Below are positions 7,455-16,833 of a DNA stretch of 64,000 nucleotides, piece by piece. The notes beneath the pieces are model-generated. The model made no database searches, was not told the DNA's origin, and was given only the letters and a program-made list of their open reading frames with translations. A program made the translations under genes and the position numbers. The first letter of the stretch is position 1; every line of letters begins with the position of its first letter. The DNA comes from Flavobacterium sp. YJ01 (lineage in GTDB: Bacteria; Bacteroidota; Bacteroidia; Flavobacteriales; Flavobacteriaceae), in the NCBI RefSeq assembly GCF_029320955.1, contig NZ_CP119757.1, positions 4,712,001-4,776,000 of the forward strand. Direction: 5' to 3'.

Positions 7455-8126
7455 AAATTCTAAGCCAATATTTCGAACACTTTCAATCTTGATTTTAGGA
7501 TCAGAATTAAAGTATTTTCTAAGTCTGCTGATAAAAACATCCATACTTCTTCCTGTAAAATAATCATCTTTTTTCCAGACAGACATCAAAATCTGATCTC
7601 TTTTTAATAACTGATTATGATTTAGATATAAATACTCAATAAGAGACGCTTCTCTTTCTGTAAGCTGCTGAACGTGGTTTTTGTTATTTAGAGTCAGACG
7701 TTCATTATCAAAAATATACGAACCAATTTCGATTATATTATTTCCTTCTAAAGTTCTTTTTTGCTCAATTCTTTTTAGAATATTTTGTAATCTAAGAACA
7801 AGTTCGTCAACTTCAAAAGGTTTAGCAATGTAATCGTCTGCACCTAATTTTAATCCAATTAATTTATCTTCTTTTAACTTTCTTGCAGTTAGAAAAATAA
7901 AAGGAACTTCTGGATTGATTGTGATGATTTTTTCTGCCAAAGAAAATCCGTCCAATTTTGGCATCATTACATCAAAAATGCAAATATCAAAAGTTTGGTT
8001 TTCAAAATAGTTTAAAGCGATTTCGCCATTTTCTGCCCAAGTAACCTCAAATTGATGCAGTTCTAAATATTGTTTTAAAATGGCAGCAAAATCAAAATCG
8101 TCTTCGGCTAAAAGTAATTTTTTCAA
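7437..8126 (-). CDS. OmpR-family response regulator (RprY-like)
   Basis: A 229-residue DNA-binding response regulator. The receiver domain (1-118) has the acidic pair at residues 9-10, phosphoacceptor Asp52 (ICIFDVMMP), a conserved Thr in FLTAR and Lys in YIAKPF. The C-terminal winged helix (about 130-228) includes LTEREASLIEYLYLNHNQ and the recognition region GRSMDVFISRLRKYF. It lies ten bases downstream of its sensor kinase and is co-transcribed with it. The divergent TonB-linked receptor gene is a likely target. Confidence 0.9.
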   Translation of the reverse strand: MKKLLLAEDDFDFAAILKQYLELHQFEVTWAENGEIALNYFENQTFDICIFDVMMPKLDGFSLAEKIITINPEVPFIFLTARKLKEDKLIGLKLGADDYIAKPFEVDELVLRLQNILKRIEQKRTLEGNNIIEIGSYIFDNERLTLNNKNHVQQLTEREASLIEYLYLNHNQLLKRDQILMSVWKKDDYFTGRSMDVFISRLRKYFNSDPKIKIESVRNIGLEFKIEKP

Positions 8127-8136
8127 AATAAAGTAA

Positions 8137-9495
8137 TTAGACTTTTAATAAAATAGTAAACTGGGATCCTTTTCCTAAATCGCTAATCACGTTAATAGAA
8201 CCCTGATGCGCTTTTACAATTTGGTCAACATAATATAAGCCCAAACCTAAGCCTTTTGTATTATGTAAGTTTCCTTGTTCTACACGATAAAATTTCTCGA
8301 AAAGAAAAGATTGTTTGTTTTTTGCAATCCCAATTCCATCATCTTCAAAAGTAATTGAGAATTGATTTTCAATTATTTTTGTTTTAATGGTAATTGTGCT
8401 TGAACCATATTTTACGGCATTTTCCAAAACATTTAAAAAAGCTGTTGTTAAATGAAATCGGTCTAAAACCAAAATTGTTTTCTCAGTTTGAAAATCGGTT
8501 TTAAGATTGATTTTCGGAAAAGTAATTTTAAAATCATTTACAATCGAAAGCAGAAAATCTTCGGTTTCGATCTTTTCTTTTCGCAATTCAATTTCATTTT
8601 CTGCCAAAGAATTGGCCATAACCTGATCAATCAAATTCTGTAAACGATTATTCTGGCGCGAAATAGTATTTACAATCGAATTGAAATTTTCATCATTGTC
8701 ACGAATATTTTTTTGCTCTAAAATCTTAGTCGAAATTCCTAAAGTCGCCAACGGAGTTTTAAGTTCGTGTGTAATATTATTGATAAAATCGGTCTTAACA
8801 TCGCTTACTTTTTTTTGTTTGATTAAAGCTTTAAGCGCAATTACAAAAAGTGTTATTAATGTCAGAATTGATAATAAAGACAGAATCAGAATAAAAGTCA
8901 TTCTTCCTAAAATAATCATTTCCCAATCTACCACCGAAACGTACATAGAATCTTCAGTCAGTAATTTATAATCCTGATTTTCAAAAGTTCCATTGGTTGT
9001 TCCGACATAACTTCTAACTAAAAAAGCATGATTTAGCGAAATAAGATTTCCAAATAATTTATTTTCAATAAAAGGTTTTTCAGAGAAAATGGTGTCTGCT
9101 TTTTGTGTGCTTTTGTAAAGAATAAATTTATTCAAAACAATAGCAAAATCAATCTTAAAATTGGGTAAATCTCTCTCAAACTTGCGCTTTATTTTTTGTG
9201 TAATAGCATTTTGATATTGCGCTTGAAGAACACCGCTTTTTACATCCAATTTGGTTTTCTTTCCTTTAATATAATTTTCCGAAAGACTTTTGTAAAGCGC
9301 TTCTTTTCTTGAAACAATTGCAGAATCAATATCGCTGTAATTGTTTGAAATTTTTCCAATTTCGTTTTTAATCTGCGTATGAAACTCGGCTACTTTGTAA
9401 TCGTAAGCTGTTTTTACCAAATAACATTGCACAGTCGTCAGCACAATAAGAGCGACAACCGAAAATATTATTAATAAATTGATTCTTTGTTTCAT
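8137..9495 (-). CDS. Sensor histidine kinase (RprX-like)
   Basis: A 452-residue inner-membrane sensor. The chosen start gives MKQRINLLIIFSVVALIVLTTVQC, a clean first membrane helix; an in-frame start 25 codons upstream would add a polar Cys-rich tail and is less likely. A periplasmic domain of about 170 residues is followed by a second helix (MTFILILSLLSILTLITLFVIAL). The cytoplasmic part holds the H box NITHELKTPLATL, the N box NVLENAVKYG, DDGIGI and GLGLGLYYVDQI, so it should be catalytically active. It phosphorylates the adjacent OmpR-type regulator. Confidence 0.9.
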   Translation of the reverse strand: MKQRINLLIIFSVVALIVLTTVQCYLVKTAYDYKVAEFHTQIKNEIGKISNNYSDIDSAIVSRKEALYKSLSENYIKGKKTKLDVKSGVLQAQYQNAITQKIKRKFERDLPNFKIDFAIVLNKFILYKSTQKADTIFSEKPFIENKLFGNLISLNHAFLVRSYVGTTNGTFENQDYKLLTEDSMYVSVVDWEMIILGRMTFILILSLLSILTLITLFVIALKALIKQKKVSDVKTDFINNITHELKTPLATLGISTKILEQKNIRDNDENFNSIVNTISRQNNRLQNLIDQVMANSLAENEIELRKEKIETEDFLLSIVNDFKITFPKINLKTDFQTEKTILVLDRFHLTTAFLNVLENAVKYGSSTITIKTKIIENQFSITFEDDGIGIAKNKQSFLFEKFYRVEQGNLHNTKGLGLGLYYVDQIVKAHQGSINVISDLGKGSQFTILLKV

Positions 9496-9632
9496 AACAG
9501 ATTTTAAATCTTCATCAAAAATAGTGCTTTTACAGCATAAAAAGCTCGTTAACTCCGCATTAACCTTCAATTAACTTTCGCAATAGGTTTTTCAAAGCAT
9601 TTTTGCAAGGCCATAAACCAAAAGACTATAAA

Positions 9633-11750
9633 ATGAATATCTATTTGCCATTAAAACTTCTAGTAGCACTTTTACTTTTCTGTCTTTCATTTGTTGCCAA
9701 TGCACAAAATGAAAAGCCAAAAGATTCGATTTCAAATGAACAATTGAAAGAAGTCGTTATTGCCCAAGAAAAAAAGACTTTTACAAACTCAAACGGAAAC
9801 ATAAAAGTAGATATTGCTAATTCTGTTTACAATTCAATTCCAAATCCTGTTGATTTGCTTTCTAAGCTTCCAAACGTGCAATTAAGTGCAGATCGCGAGA
9901 GTATTTCGGTTGTAGGCAAAGGAAATCCGCTTATTTATATTGATAATCAAAAAGTGGGAATGAACGATTTGAATGCTCTATCGGTTTCAGATATTAAAAC
10001 AATTGAAATTATTCAGAATCCATCGTCAAAGTATGAAGCCGAAGGACGCGCCGTGATTTTGATTACGAGAAAATTAAGTAAAAAAGAGGGTTTTAAAACA
10101 GATATTTCTGAAACTGCTTCTTTTAAAAAGAATTACAATAATTATCTAGGTTTTAATTCGAGCTTTAAAAAGAATAAACTGGAATGGAAAGCCAATTTTA
10201 ATTTCAATAAATTAAATCCGTGGGAAAATCACAGCATTGCATATCAGATTCCGCAGGCTGAAATTGTCTCAGATTACGATGTTTCGGCAACGACACATCG
10301 AAAACAATATATTTTTGGCGGAGGTTTATTTTATAAAATAAATGAAGAAGATTATTTTTCGGTTAATGTAAATGGGAAAATGCAAAATGATGTTTTCGAT
10401 ATTAATACTTTTACTTTTAATCAGAATCAAGATGTAGAAAATCATGTTTTTACGTTTAGTGACAATTCAAGTTCAAAGAATTTTATCAACTCATTTGTAA
10501 ATTATTCGAAAAAAATAAAAGCTATTGATACTAAGTTGTTTCTTGGATTTCAAGGTTCCAATTTTAATCAGCATTTATGGAGTTTAGTGCAGAATAATTA
10601 CAATGATACCGAATTGGAATTGTCTCAAAATCGGGATCAGAAATTTAATGTTGATGTTTTTTCTGGTCGAATAGATTTAGAAAAAAAGTTTAAAAATGAA
10701 TGGAATTGGGAATATGGCGGACTTTATTCTTCTGCTAAATCCAAATCTGATTACGATGTTTTTGATTACGATAAAAATGAAAATAATTCTTTTAACTATG
10801 ATTTTAAAGAAGCAAATCTAGCGGCTTACACACAGCTTTCAGGAAAAATTAAAAAAGTAGATTTTTCAGTCGGACTTAGAATCGAAAATACCAATGTTGT
10901 TGGAAAATATGAGACGGAAAGTTCTGCTTTAATTGATAAAAATTATACCAATCTTTTTCCGAAAGCACAATTATCTTTTACAATTGACAGTACTAAAAGT
11001 TTGAGCTTTGATTATTCTAAAAGTATTTCCAGGCCCAATTATTCTTCGTTGAGCATGATTGCGACTTATATAAATCCGTATTTTGTTTATGGAAGCAATA
11101 TCAATTTAGGGCCGACTTTTATAGATGTAATTTCGACTACTTTTCAATATCATGATAAATCTGTAAAACTGACTTTGTATCAAAACAAAAATCCTACTTA
11201 TCAAGATTTTGTGTTTGATAATCAGAATAACATATTGACTTTTACAGACAAAAATTTCCAAAAAGAATCGGGTTATAATATTGAATTTACTTTGCCTTTC
11301 ACTTATAAATTCTGGACAAATATGAATTCTTTAATTTTTGCAACAAACAAAATTGAAGATGATTCGGCAGTATTTAATTCTTCCAAAACCTATTTGTATT
11401 ATTATTCCAATAATACATTTAAGTTGCCAAAAGATTTTACGTTTGTACTTTCGTTTTGGGGCGCAACAAAGCAAAAAGAAGGCGTTTTTGAACGAAATGC
11501 AAAACTTATTTTTGATGCGTCTTTGGTGAAAAAATTCGGTAAAAACTGGACTTGCACTGTAAATTATAATGACATTTTTAAAAACACAATTTATACGGAA
11601 CGATTTACAATCAATAATATAAGCTCGAGAGCAAGATATTTAGTTGATGCAAATGAAGTTTCTATCACGCTTCGTTATTCTTTTGGAAAAATTAAGGAAA
11701 GTGAGTTTAAAGAAAAAAACGTTAATGAGAATGAAAACAGAATTAAATAA
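9633..11750 (+). CDS. TonB-linked outer-membrane beta-barrel receptor
   Basis: A 705-residue protein. The ATG at 9633 gives a good signal peptide (MNIYLPLKLLVALLLFCLSF, then VANAQ); a longer TTG-initiated frame is not needed. The plug domain is at about 45-155 (DLLSKLPNVQLSADRESISV, VGKGNPLIYIDNQKVG, IQNPSSKYEAEGRAVILITR), then a barrel of the outer-membrane beta-barrel family with many aromatic strands. The carboxypeptidase-regulatory-like N-terminal domain common in this family is missing, and the protein opens almost directly with the plug. It is divergent from the two-component pair with 137 bases between starts, so co-regulation is likely. Substrate unknown. Confidence 0.85.
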   Translation: MNIYLPLKLLVALLLFCLSFVANAQNEKPKDSISNEQLKEVVIAQEKKTFTNSNGNIKVDIANSVYNSIPNPVDLLSKLPNVQLSADRESISVVGKGNPLIYIDNQKVGMNDLNALSVSDIKTIEIIQNPSSKYEAEGRAVILITRKLSKKEGFKTDISETASFKKNYNNYLGFNSSFKKNKLEWKANFNFNKLNPWENHSIAYQIPQAEIVSDYDVSATTHRKQYIFGGGLFYKINEEDYFSVNVNGKMQNDVFDINTFTFNQNQDVENHVFTFSDNSSSKNFINSFVNYSKKIKAIDTKLFLGFQGSNFNQHLWSLVQNNYNDTELELSQNRDQKFNVDVFSGRIDLEKKFKNEWNWEYGGLYSSAKSKSDYDVFDYDKNENNSFNYDFKEANLAAYTQLSGKIKKVDFSVGLRIENTNVVGKYETESSALIDKNYTNLFPKAQLSFTIDSTKSLSFDYSKSISRPNYSSLSMIATYINPYFVYGSNINLGPTFIDVISTTFQYHDKSVKLTLYQNKNPTYQDFVFDNQNNILTFTDKNFQKESGYNIEFTLPFTYKFWTNMNSLIFATNKIEDDSAVFNSSKTYLYYYSNNTFKLPKDFTFVLSFWGATKQKEGVFERNAKLIFDASLVKKFGKNWTCTVNYNDIFKNTIYTERFTINNISSRARYLVDANEVSITLRYSFGKIKESEFKEKNVNENENRIK

Positions 11751-11783
11751 AAAGCAAAAATTCCAAATTTCAATTTAATGCTG

Positions 11784-11824
11784 GAATTTGAAAAATTTGA
11801 AAAATTTGAAAAATTTGAAAATTG
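11784..11824 (+). repeat. Short tandem repeat of AAAAATTTG
   Basis: Three perfect 9-bp units (11791-11817) with partial units on both sides, between the convergent receptor and rsmD genes. Together with CCAAATTTC just upstream it could form a weak A/T hairpin. Variable copy number is possible. Confidence 0.7.
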
Positions 11825-11830
11825 AATTAA

Positions 11831-12436
11831 CTAACCTTCGTCTTCTTCAGATTCTTTTTTAGAAATATCGTGTGGTAATTCTTCATCATCATCGGTTGAA
11901 TTTAGTTCGAAAAAACTAAAAAATGAACCGCCGTAACTTTTCTGAAAAGAAAAATTACTCATATGATCGAGTTTGGTATATTTAGAATGTTCGATAATCA
12001 TCATTCCGTCTTCTTCCAATAAATCTCTTTCAAAAACAGTTAGAACGATTTTTTCGAAAGTCGTCTGATCCAATCCGTACGGCGGATCGGCAAAAATAAT
12101 ATCGTAAGAAGTTTTAGTATTGTCTAAAAACTTAAAAACATCACTTTTAGTTGCCGCGATATCAAAATCAAATTCTGATGAAACTTGTTTGATGAATTTT
12201 ACGCATCCAAAATCTCCATCAACTGAAGTTATTGGAGCGCTTCCGCGTGAAGCAAATTCAAAACTTATATTTCCAGTTCCCGAAAATAAATCCAGAACCT
12301 TTAAGCTGTCAAAATTGAAATGATTGTTCAAAACATTAAATAATGCTTCTTTACTCATATCAGTAGTTGGTCTTACAGGTAGATTTTTTGGCGGATTAAT
12401 GCGACGTCCTTTGTATTTTCCTGAAATGATTCTCAT
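11831..12436 (-). CDS. rsmD: 16S rRNA (guanine(966)-N(2))-methyltransferase
   Basis: A 201-residue SAM-dependent enzyme that methylates G966 of 16S rRNA on the assembled small subunit. The N-terminus MRIISGKYKGRRI is characteristic of RsmD. The SAM-binding motif I LDLFSGTGNISFEFASRG lies at about 49-66, and the catalytic motif FADPPYGLD at about 115-123. The C-terminus carries an extra acidic tail (STDDDEELPHDISKKES) beyond the usual end. Its start codon overlaps the stop of the upstream gene (ATGA), so the two are translationally coupled. Confidence 0.92.
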   Translation of the reverse strand: MRIISGKYKGRRINPPKNLPVRPTTDMSKEALFNVLNNHFNFDSLKVLDLFSGTGNISFEFASRGSAPITSVDGDFGCVKFIKQVSSEFDFDIAATKSDVFKFLDNTKTSYDIIFADPPYGLDQTTFEKIVLTVFERDLLEEDGMMIIEHSKYTKLDHMSNFSFQKSYGGSFFSFFELNSTDDDEELPHDISKKESEEDEG

Positions 12437-13254
12437 GATTGAAATAAGATATAATGTTTTTGATTTTCAGCTGTAGAAAAGCTATTTTTCTCTTGCAATT
12501 TGGTTACATCCATAAAAGAAATATGGCGAACATATTTGTATGCAATAGCATAAAAAGGATCATTTTCTTTAATTGTTCCTAACAATTCTAGTTTGAAACT
12601 CTCTGGATTCATGCTTAATTGTTCGGCGGTAAATAAAATATAGTAGATAAAATCTTCTGGAGTGTTGTATTCAAAAGAATTGAATAGCAATAACTTCTGA
12701 TTTTGCACAACAATAATTTCGAAATTTTCTGGATTAAAATTCACAATCATTTTTTTATCATCATCATTGCGAGAATTGTCCAAGATTTTTTCGACCAAAA
12801 TGCTATTGGCATGTTTGTAATCAAAAGAACCAACATTGTCAATCAGGAAATTGTTGATATTCACATATGGAATATAAACCGAATTCATCTGATAATTAGA
12901 TATTTGATCAAAAGTAAAAAAATCGGTTTCGAAAACTTTTGTGGTGTATTGCAGATAACTTCCCAAATAATTTTCATCAAACAAAGCCGTTGGAACAAAA
13001 GTCGAAAGATTATTGGTATGAATAACCATTACTTCATCATAAACATCTTTTAATTCAGGATTATTCTTAAAGGCATTCGCAAATAAATCTTCAATTTTTG
13101 ATGTTTTATTTGAATTATCAAATTGAATTTCTTTAAATGAAGTAATGACATTATTTAAAGTGTCAAAACAGCAATATGAAAATCCCGTCAGTGAAACCTG
13201 AATCGAAAGTTTTTTGTAATTTTTAGAAGTAATGTTAGTATTTTGTAATGACAT
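12433..13254 (-). CDS. DUF3822 family protein
   Basis: A 273-residue protein of unknown function, recognised by its opening KKLSIQVSLTGFSYCCFDTL and the actin-like/ASKHA feel of the chain (VMVIHTNNLSTFVPTALFDE, FEIIVVQNQKLLLFNSFEY). The start at 13254 places the DUF3822 domain at the N-terminus. A longer reading frame of 33 more codons exists but would add a hydrophobic segment absent from the family, so I do not use it. It overlaps rsmD by four bases; this pairing is common in Flavobacteriia and suggests a link to ribosome or translation functions, unproven. Confidence 0.75.
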   Translation of the reverse strand: MSLQNTNITSKNYKKLSIQVSLTGFSYCCFDTLNNVITSFKEIQFDNSNKTSKIEDLFANAFKNNPELKDVYDEVMVIHTNNLSTFVPTALFDENYLGSYLQYTTKVFETDFFTFDQISNYQMNSVYIPYVNINNFLIDNVGSFDYKHANSILVEKILDNSRNDDDKKMIVNFNPENFEIIVVQNQKLLLFNSFEYNTPEDFIYYILFTAEQLSMNPESFKLELLGTIKENDPFYAIAYKYVRHISFMDVTKLQEKNSFSTAENQKHYILFQS

Positions 13255-13570
13255 AGTTGATTTACAATTCGTTACCTGTTTTAAATCAAGAAAGAATTTA
13301 AGCGACCACAAACTTACAAATAAAAAAAATAACAATGTCAATTTCAATCTCAATGAAAAAGACTTAATTAATATGCAATTTCAAAATTTAATATTACACA
13401 AAAGTTAGCAGAATATTATCATTTTGTTTATTATCAGTTATTTAAGAATATGATTAGATTTAAGTTTTAGATATTATTTCTAATTTTCCTATTGAATTTG
13501 ATTTTACCATTAAAATTGAATTTTGTTATTGCCATTTAAATAAGCGAACTTTGTATTTCAATTTCTCCTT
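13255..13570. other. Intergenic stretch between divergent genes
   Basis: About 316 A/T-rich bases between the DUF3822 start and the helicase start. Apart from the helicase promoter candidate and a possible upstream extension of the DUF3822 frame, I see no ORF, RNA fold or repeat here. Confidence 0.5.
13523..13553 (+). promoter_or_regulatory. Candidate helicase promoter
   Basis: TTG, 20 nt spacer, GAACTTTG (7 of 8 to TAnnTTTG), ending 17 nt before the ATG. Confidence 0.5.
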
Positions 13571-14980
13571 ATGAATTCTGCACTTTTTTACGGTATTTTA
13601 CAAAAACGATTTCCATTTGTACCAACTCTCAAACAGGATATTTTTTTTCAGAAAATTGCCATTTTTTTAACCGAACCTCAAAACGATACTATTTTCGTTT
13701 TAAAAGGATATGCTGGAACAGGAAAGACGACTGTAATCTCTACAATCGTAAATAATTTGGGCGATATTAATAAGAAATACGTTTTGCTTGCACCAACGGG
13801 ACGCGCGGCAAAAGTGATTGCTAATTATTCAAATAATCCAGCTTTTACCATTCATAAAAAAATCTATTTTCCCAAGAAATCTTCGGGTGGAGGAGTGGCT
13901 TTTACCAAACAAGTCAATAAGCATAAAAACACCATTTTTATAGTCGATGAAGCTTCTATGATTTCAGACAGCACTTTAGACAGCGGTTCGCTTCTAGACG
14001 ATTTGATTAATTATGTTTATTCTGGTCAGAATTGTAAAATGATTCTTTTAGGAGATACGGCTCAGCTTCCGCCAGTTAATTTAGATGTGAGTCCGGCTTT
14101 AGATATTGATACTTTAGGTTTTCATTATAGCAAAGAAATTGAACATATCGAACTCGACGAAGTAATGCGTCAGGAAGAAAGTTCTGGAATTTTGTATAAC
14201 GCCACAGAATTGCGTGAATTATTGAAAGAAAGTTTTATTACAGAGTTTAGATTTAATGTAAAGAAATTTAAAGATATTGTCCGATTAACAGACGGTTACG
14301 ATATTCAAGATGCTATAAATATGGCTTATAGCAATTATAGTATTGAAGACACTGCATTTATTGTTCGTTCTAACAAAAGGGCGAATCAATATAATGAACA
14401 GATTAGAAGCCGAATTTTATTTAAAGAAAGTGAACTTTCGGTTGGTGATTTTTTAATGGTTGTAAAGAATAATTATTTCTGGCTAAAAGAAACCGACGAA
14501 GCAGGATTTATTGCCAACGGAGATATTATTGAAGTTTTGGAATTGTTCGGAATTAGAGAATTATACGGATTTACATTTGCGAAAGTGAAAATTAGAATGG
14601 TCGATTATCCGGATCAGAAACCTTTTGAAACCGTTTTGATTCTAGATACTTTAAAAAGCGAATCTCCATCTTTAACATACGAAGAATCAAATCGTTTGTA
14701 CGAAGAAGTGATGAAAGATTATGAAGACGAACCGACTAAATATAAGAGATTTCAAAAAGTAAAAGAAAACGAATATTTTAACGGACTTCAGGTTAAATTC
14801 TCATACGCGATTACGTGCCATAAATCGCAAGGAGGACAATGGAATACGGTTTTTGTGGAACAGCCTTATTTACCAGACGGAATTGATCGCGACTATATTA
14901 GATGGCTTTACACCGCTATGACGCGTGCTAAAAATAAGTTATATTTGATAGGATTTAAAGACGAGAGTTTTGAGGAATAA
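13571..14980 (+). CDS. RecD-like ATP-dependent DNA helicase (SF1B)
   Basis: A 469-residue helicase. Walker A is GYAGTGKTTVIS at about 45-56, motif Ia follows as LLAPTGRAAKVI, Walker B is FIVDEASMISD at about 122-132, and motif III is MILLGDTAQLPPV. The C-terminal 2A domain carries YAITCHKSQGGQW and YTAMTRAKNKLYLIG. The layout (AAA_30 plus UvrD_C_2) matches the short RecD2/Dda-like helicases frequent in Bacteroidota and not RecBCD-bound RecD. The likely role is repair or replication-fork processing with 5'-3' polarity, by family. It appears complete and monocistronic. Confidence 0.85.
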   Translation: MNSALFYGILQKRFPFVPTLKQDIFFQKIAIFLTEPQNDTIFVLKGYAGTGKTTVISTIVNNLGDINKKYVLLAPTGRAAKVIANYSNNPAFTIHKKIYFPKKSSGGGVAFTKQVNKHKNTIFIVDEASMISDSTLDSGSLLDDLINYVYSGQNCKMILLGDTAQLPPVNLDVSPALDIDTLGFHYSKEIEHIELDEVMRQEESSGILYNATELRELLKESFITEFRFNVKKFKDIVRLTDGYDIQDAINMAYSNYSIEDTAFIVRSNKRANQYNEQIRSRILFKESELSVGDFLMVVKNNYFWLKETDEAGFIANGDIIEVLELFGIRELYGFTFAKVKIRMVDYPDQKPFETVLILDTLKSESPSLTYEESNRLYEEVMKDYEDEPTKYKRFQKVKENEYFNGLQVKFSYAITCHKSQGGQWNTVFVEQPYLPDGIDRDYIRWLYTAMTRAKNKLYLIGFKDESFEE

Positions 14981-14983
14981 AAG

Positions 14984-15066
14984 TTGCCACGAATTACACT
15001 AATTTGCACGAATTATTTTTGAGCTTCAATAAATTAGTGGAATTAGTGAAATTCGTGGCGAAAAAA
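14984..15066. repeat. Palindromic intergenic element
   Basis: Left arm TTGCCACGAATTACACTAAT and right arm TTAGTGAAATTCGTGGCGAA are near-perfect inverted copies, with a second weaker pair inside. The element fills almost all of the gap between the helicase and dioxygenase genes. It can fold as one long hairpin and may act as a transcript end or a mobile palindrome. Confidence 0.7.
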
Positions 15067-15076
15067 TAGTTTTACA

Positions 15077-15907
15077 ATGACAACACTAAACGATTTACAT
15101 TCGATTTCGTCTACGTTTTCGAATACTGATAAAATGCCAGTTCTATTTTTAGGACACGGAAGTCCTATGAATGCAATTGAAGAAAATCAGTTTGTGGCTG
15201 GTTTTCGAAATTTGGCTAAAACTCTGCCACAACCGAACGCTATTTTGTGTGTTTCGGCGCATTGGTTTACAAAAGGAACAAAAGTGACTTCTATGGAAAT
15301 GCCAAGAACTATTCATGATTTTGGAGGTTTTCCGCAGGCGCTTTTTGATGTGCAATATCCAGCAAAAGGAAGTCCTGAATTGGCTGTTGAAACTCAAAAA
15401 CTTTTAGATCCTGTTATGGTCGAATTAGACGAGCATTGGGGACTAGATCACGGTGCGTGGAGTGTTATTAAACACTTATATCCAAATGCAGATGTTCCGG
15501 TAATTCAGCTGAGTATTGACTATACGAAATCGGGACAATATCATTTTGAATTGGCTCAAAAACTGCAAGCGCTTCGTTATAAAGGCGTTTTAATTATCGG
15601 AAGCGGAAATATTGTTCATAATCTTAGAATGGTTGATTTTAGAAATTTCGATAAAGATAATTACGGTTACGATTGGGCAATAGAAGCACGTGAAACGGTA
15701 AATAATTATTTATTAGATGGAAATTTCCAGCCTTTGATAGATTTTGAAAAAATGAATAAAGCGATTCAATTGGCTGTTCCAACTCCAGAACATTATCTTC
15801 CGTTGTTATATATCTTAGGCTTAAAAGATAAAACAGATGAAATTGAACTTTTTAATGATAAATTATTGGCTGGTTCTTTGAGTATGACCTCAGTAAAAAT
15901 AATGTAA
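15077..15907 (+). CDS. ygiD: 4,5-DOPA-extradiol-dioxygenase-like protein (LigB family)
   Basis: A 276-residue class III extradiol dioxygenase related to E. coli YgiD. The metal-site features are visible: FLGHGSPMNAI at about 24-34 (first His), CVSAHWFTKGT at about 57-67 (second His), DHGAWSVIKHLYP at about 119-131, and SGNIVHNLR with a later PTPEHYLPLLYILG. This family opens catechol-type rings such as L-DOPA with Zn or Fe; the in vivo substrate in flavobacteria is not established. The protein is complete. It is flanked on both sides by palindromic elements, so likely a single transcription unit. Confidence 0.85.
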   Translation: MTTLNDLHSISSTFSNTDKMPVLFLGHGSPMNAIEENQFVAGFRNLAKTLPQPNAILCVSAHWFTKGTKVTSMEMPRTIHDFGGFPQALFDVQYPAKGSPELAVETQKLLDPVMVELDEHWGLDHGAWSVIKHLYPNADVPVIQLSIDYTKSGQYHFELAQKLQALRYKGVLIIGSGNIVHNLRMVDFRNFDKDNYGYDWAIEARETVNNYLLDGNFQPLIDFEKMNKAIQLAVPTPEHYLPLLYILGLKDKTDEIELFNDKLLAGSLSMTSVKIM

Positions 15908-15908
15908 A

Positions 15909-16046
15909 AACTTTGCGAATCTTTGTGAAACCTTTGTGCATTTTTGAGATATAGCTTTCATAGAGATTCACAAAGTTTTACACAGAAATTCACAAAAGAA
16001 TAAATTAATAATGAGGATGAGATTGCTTCGTTCCTCACAATGACAA
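15909..16046. repeat. Composite palindromic element before kdsB
   Basis: First part: CTTTGCGAATCTTTGTG and AACCTTTGTGCAT are matched on the opposite strand by TTCACAAAAG and GATTCACAAAG (to about 15995), giving an imperfect long hairpin. Second part: GAGATTGCTTCGTTCCTC followed by ACAATGAC, a short palindromic word of the sort scattered in flavobacterial intergenic DNA. The last bases of this word create an ATG at 16040, in frame with kdsB. Confidence 0.6.
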
Positions 16047-16051
16047 AAAAA

Positions 16052-16786
16052 ATGAAAATAATAGCGGTAATTCCGGCAAGATATGCTTCAACACGTTTTC
16101 CTGCAAAATTAATGCAGGATCTAGGAGGAAAAACAGTAATTTTAAGAACTTACGAAGCGGCAGTTTCTACAAATTTATTTGATGATGTTTTTGTAGTAAC
16201 CGATTCAGATTTGATTTTTGATGAAATCGTTTCTAATGGAGGAAAAGCGATAATGAGCATCAAAGAACACGAATCTGGAAGCGATAGAATCGCCGAAGCC
16301 ATTGCAGATCTAGATGTTGATATTGTAGTAAATGTTCAAGGCGACGAACCTTTTACAGAAGCCGAACCTTTGGCACAAGTTTTATCTGTTTTTAAAAACG
16401 ATCCTGATAAAAAAGTTGATTTGGCTTCGCTAATGCGTGAAATTACAAATGAAGACGAAATCAATAATCCGAACAATGTAAAAGTGGTGGTAGATCAATC
16501 GCAGTTTGCATTGTATTTTTCGAGATCGGTAATTCCCTATGCTAGAGAAAAAAATGTTGGAGTAAGATATTTTCAGCACATCGGAATTTATGCTTTTAGA
16601 AAACAAGCTTTATTAGACTTTTATAGCCTTCCTATGAGGACTTTAGAAGCTTCTGAGAAACTGGAACAGTTACGTTATTTAGAGTTTGGAAAACGCATTA
16701 AAATGATCGAAACAACGCATGTTGGAATTGGAATTGATACTGTTGAAGATTTAGAGCGAGCTAAATCTATGCTTAGAGATATTTGA
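16052..16786 (+). CDS. kdsB: 3-deoxy-manno-octulosonate cytidylyltransferase
   Basis: A 244-residue cytosolic enzyme that activates Kdo as CMP-Kdo for lipopolysaccharide core synthesis. Recognised by [19 protein letters not shown] at the N-terminus (nucleotide-binding loop), VNVQGDEPF at about 96-104, and [16 protein letters not shown] near residue 180. I place the start at 16052 because it begins directly with [11 protein letters not shown], as family members do; the ATG four codons upstream belongs to the palindromic element. It has no cotranscribed LPS genes here; a small membrane protein follows. Confidence 0.92.
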   Translation: MKIIAVIPARYASTRFPAKLMQDLGGKTVILRTYEAAVSTNLFDDVFVVTDSDLIFDEIVSNGGKAIMSIKEHESGSDRIAEAIADLDVDIVVNVQGDEPFTEAEPLAQVLSVFKNDPDKKVDLASLMREITNEDEINNPNNVKVVVDQSQFALYFSRSVIPYAREKNVGVRYFQHIGIYAFRKQALLDFYSLPMRTLEASEKLEQLRYLEFGKRIKMIETTHVGIGIDTVEDLERAKSMLRDI

Positions 16787-16833
16787 TTCTTTTTTAAGTA
16801 ACAATTGGGATACAGATTTCAACTAATTCGATA

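Noticed and set aside
11784..11824. CRISPR-like tandem repeat
   Set aside because: Units are only 9 bp and abut without spacers; it is a simple A/T repeat.
12433..13353. DUF3822 protein starting 33 codons earlier
   Set aside because: The extra residues form a hydrophobic stretch not seen in the family, and an ATG at 13254 fits the domain start.
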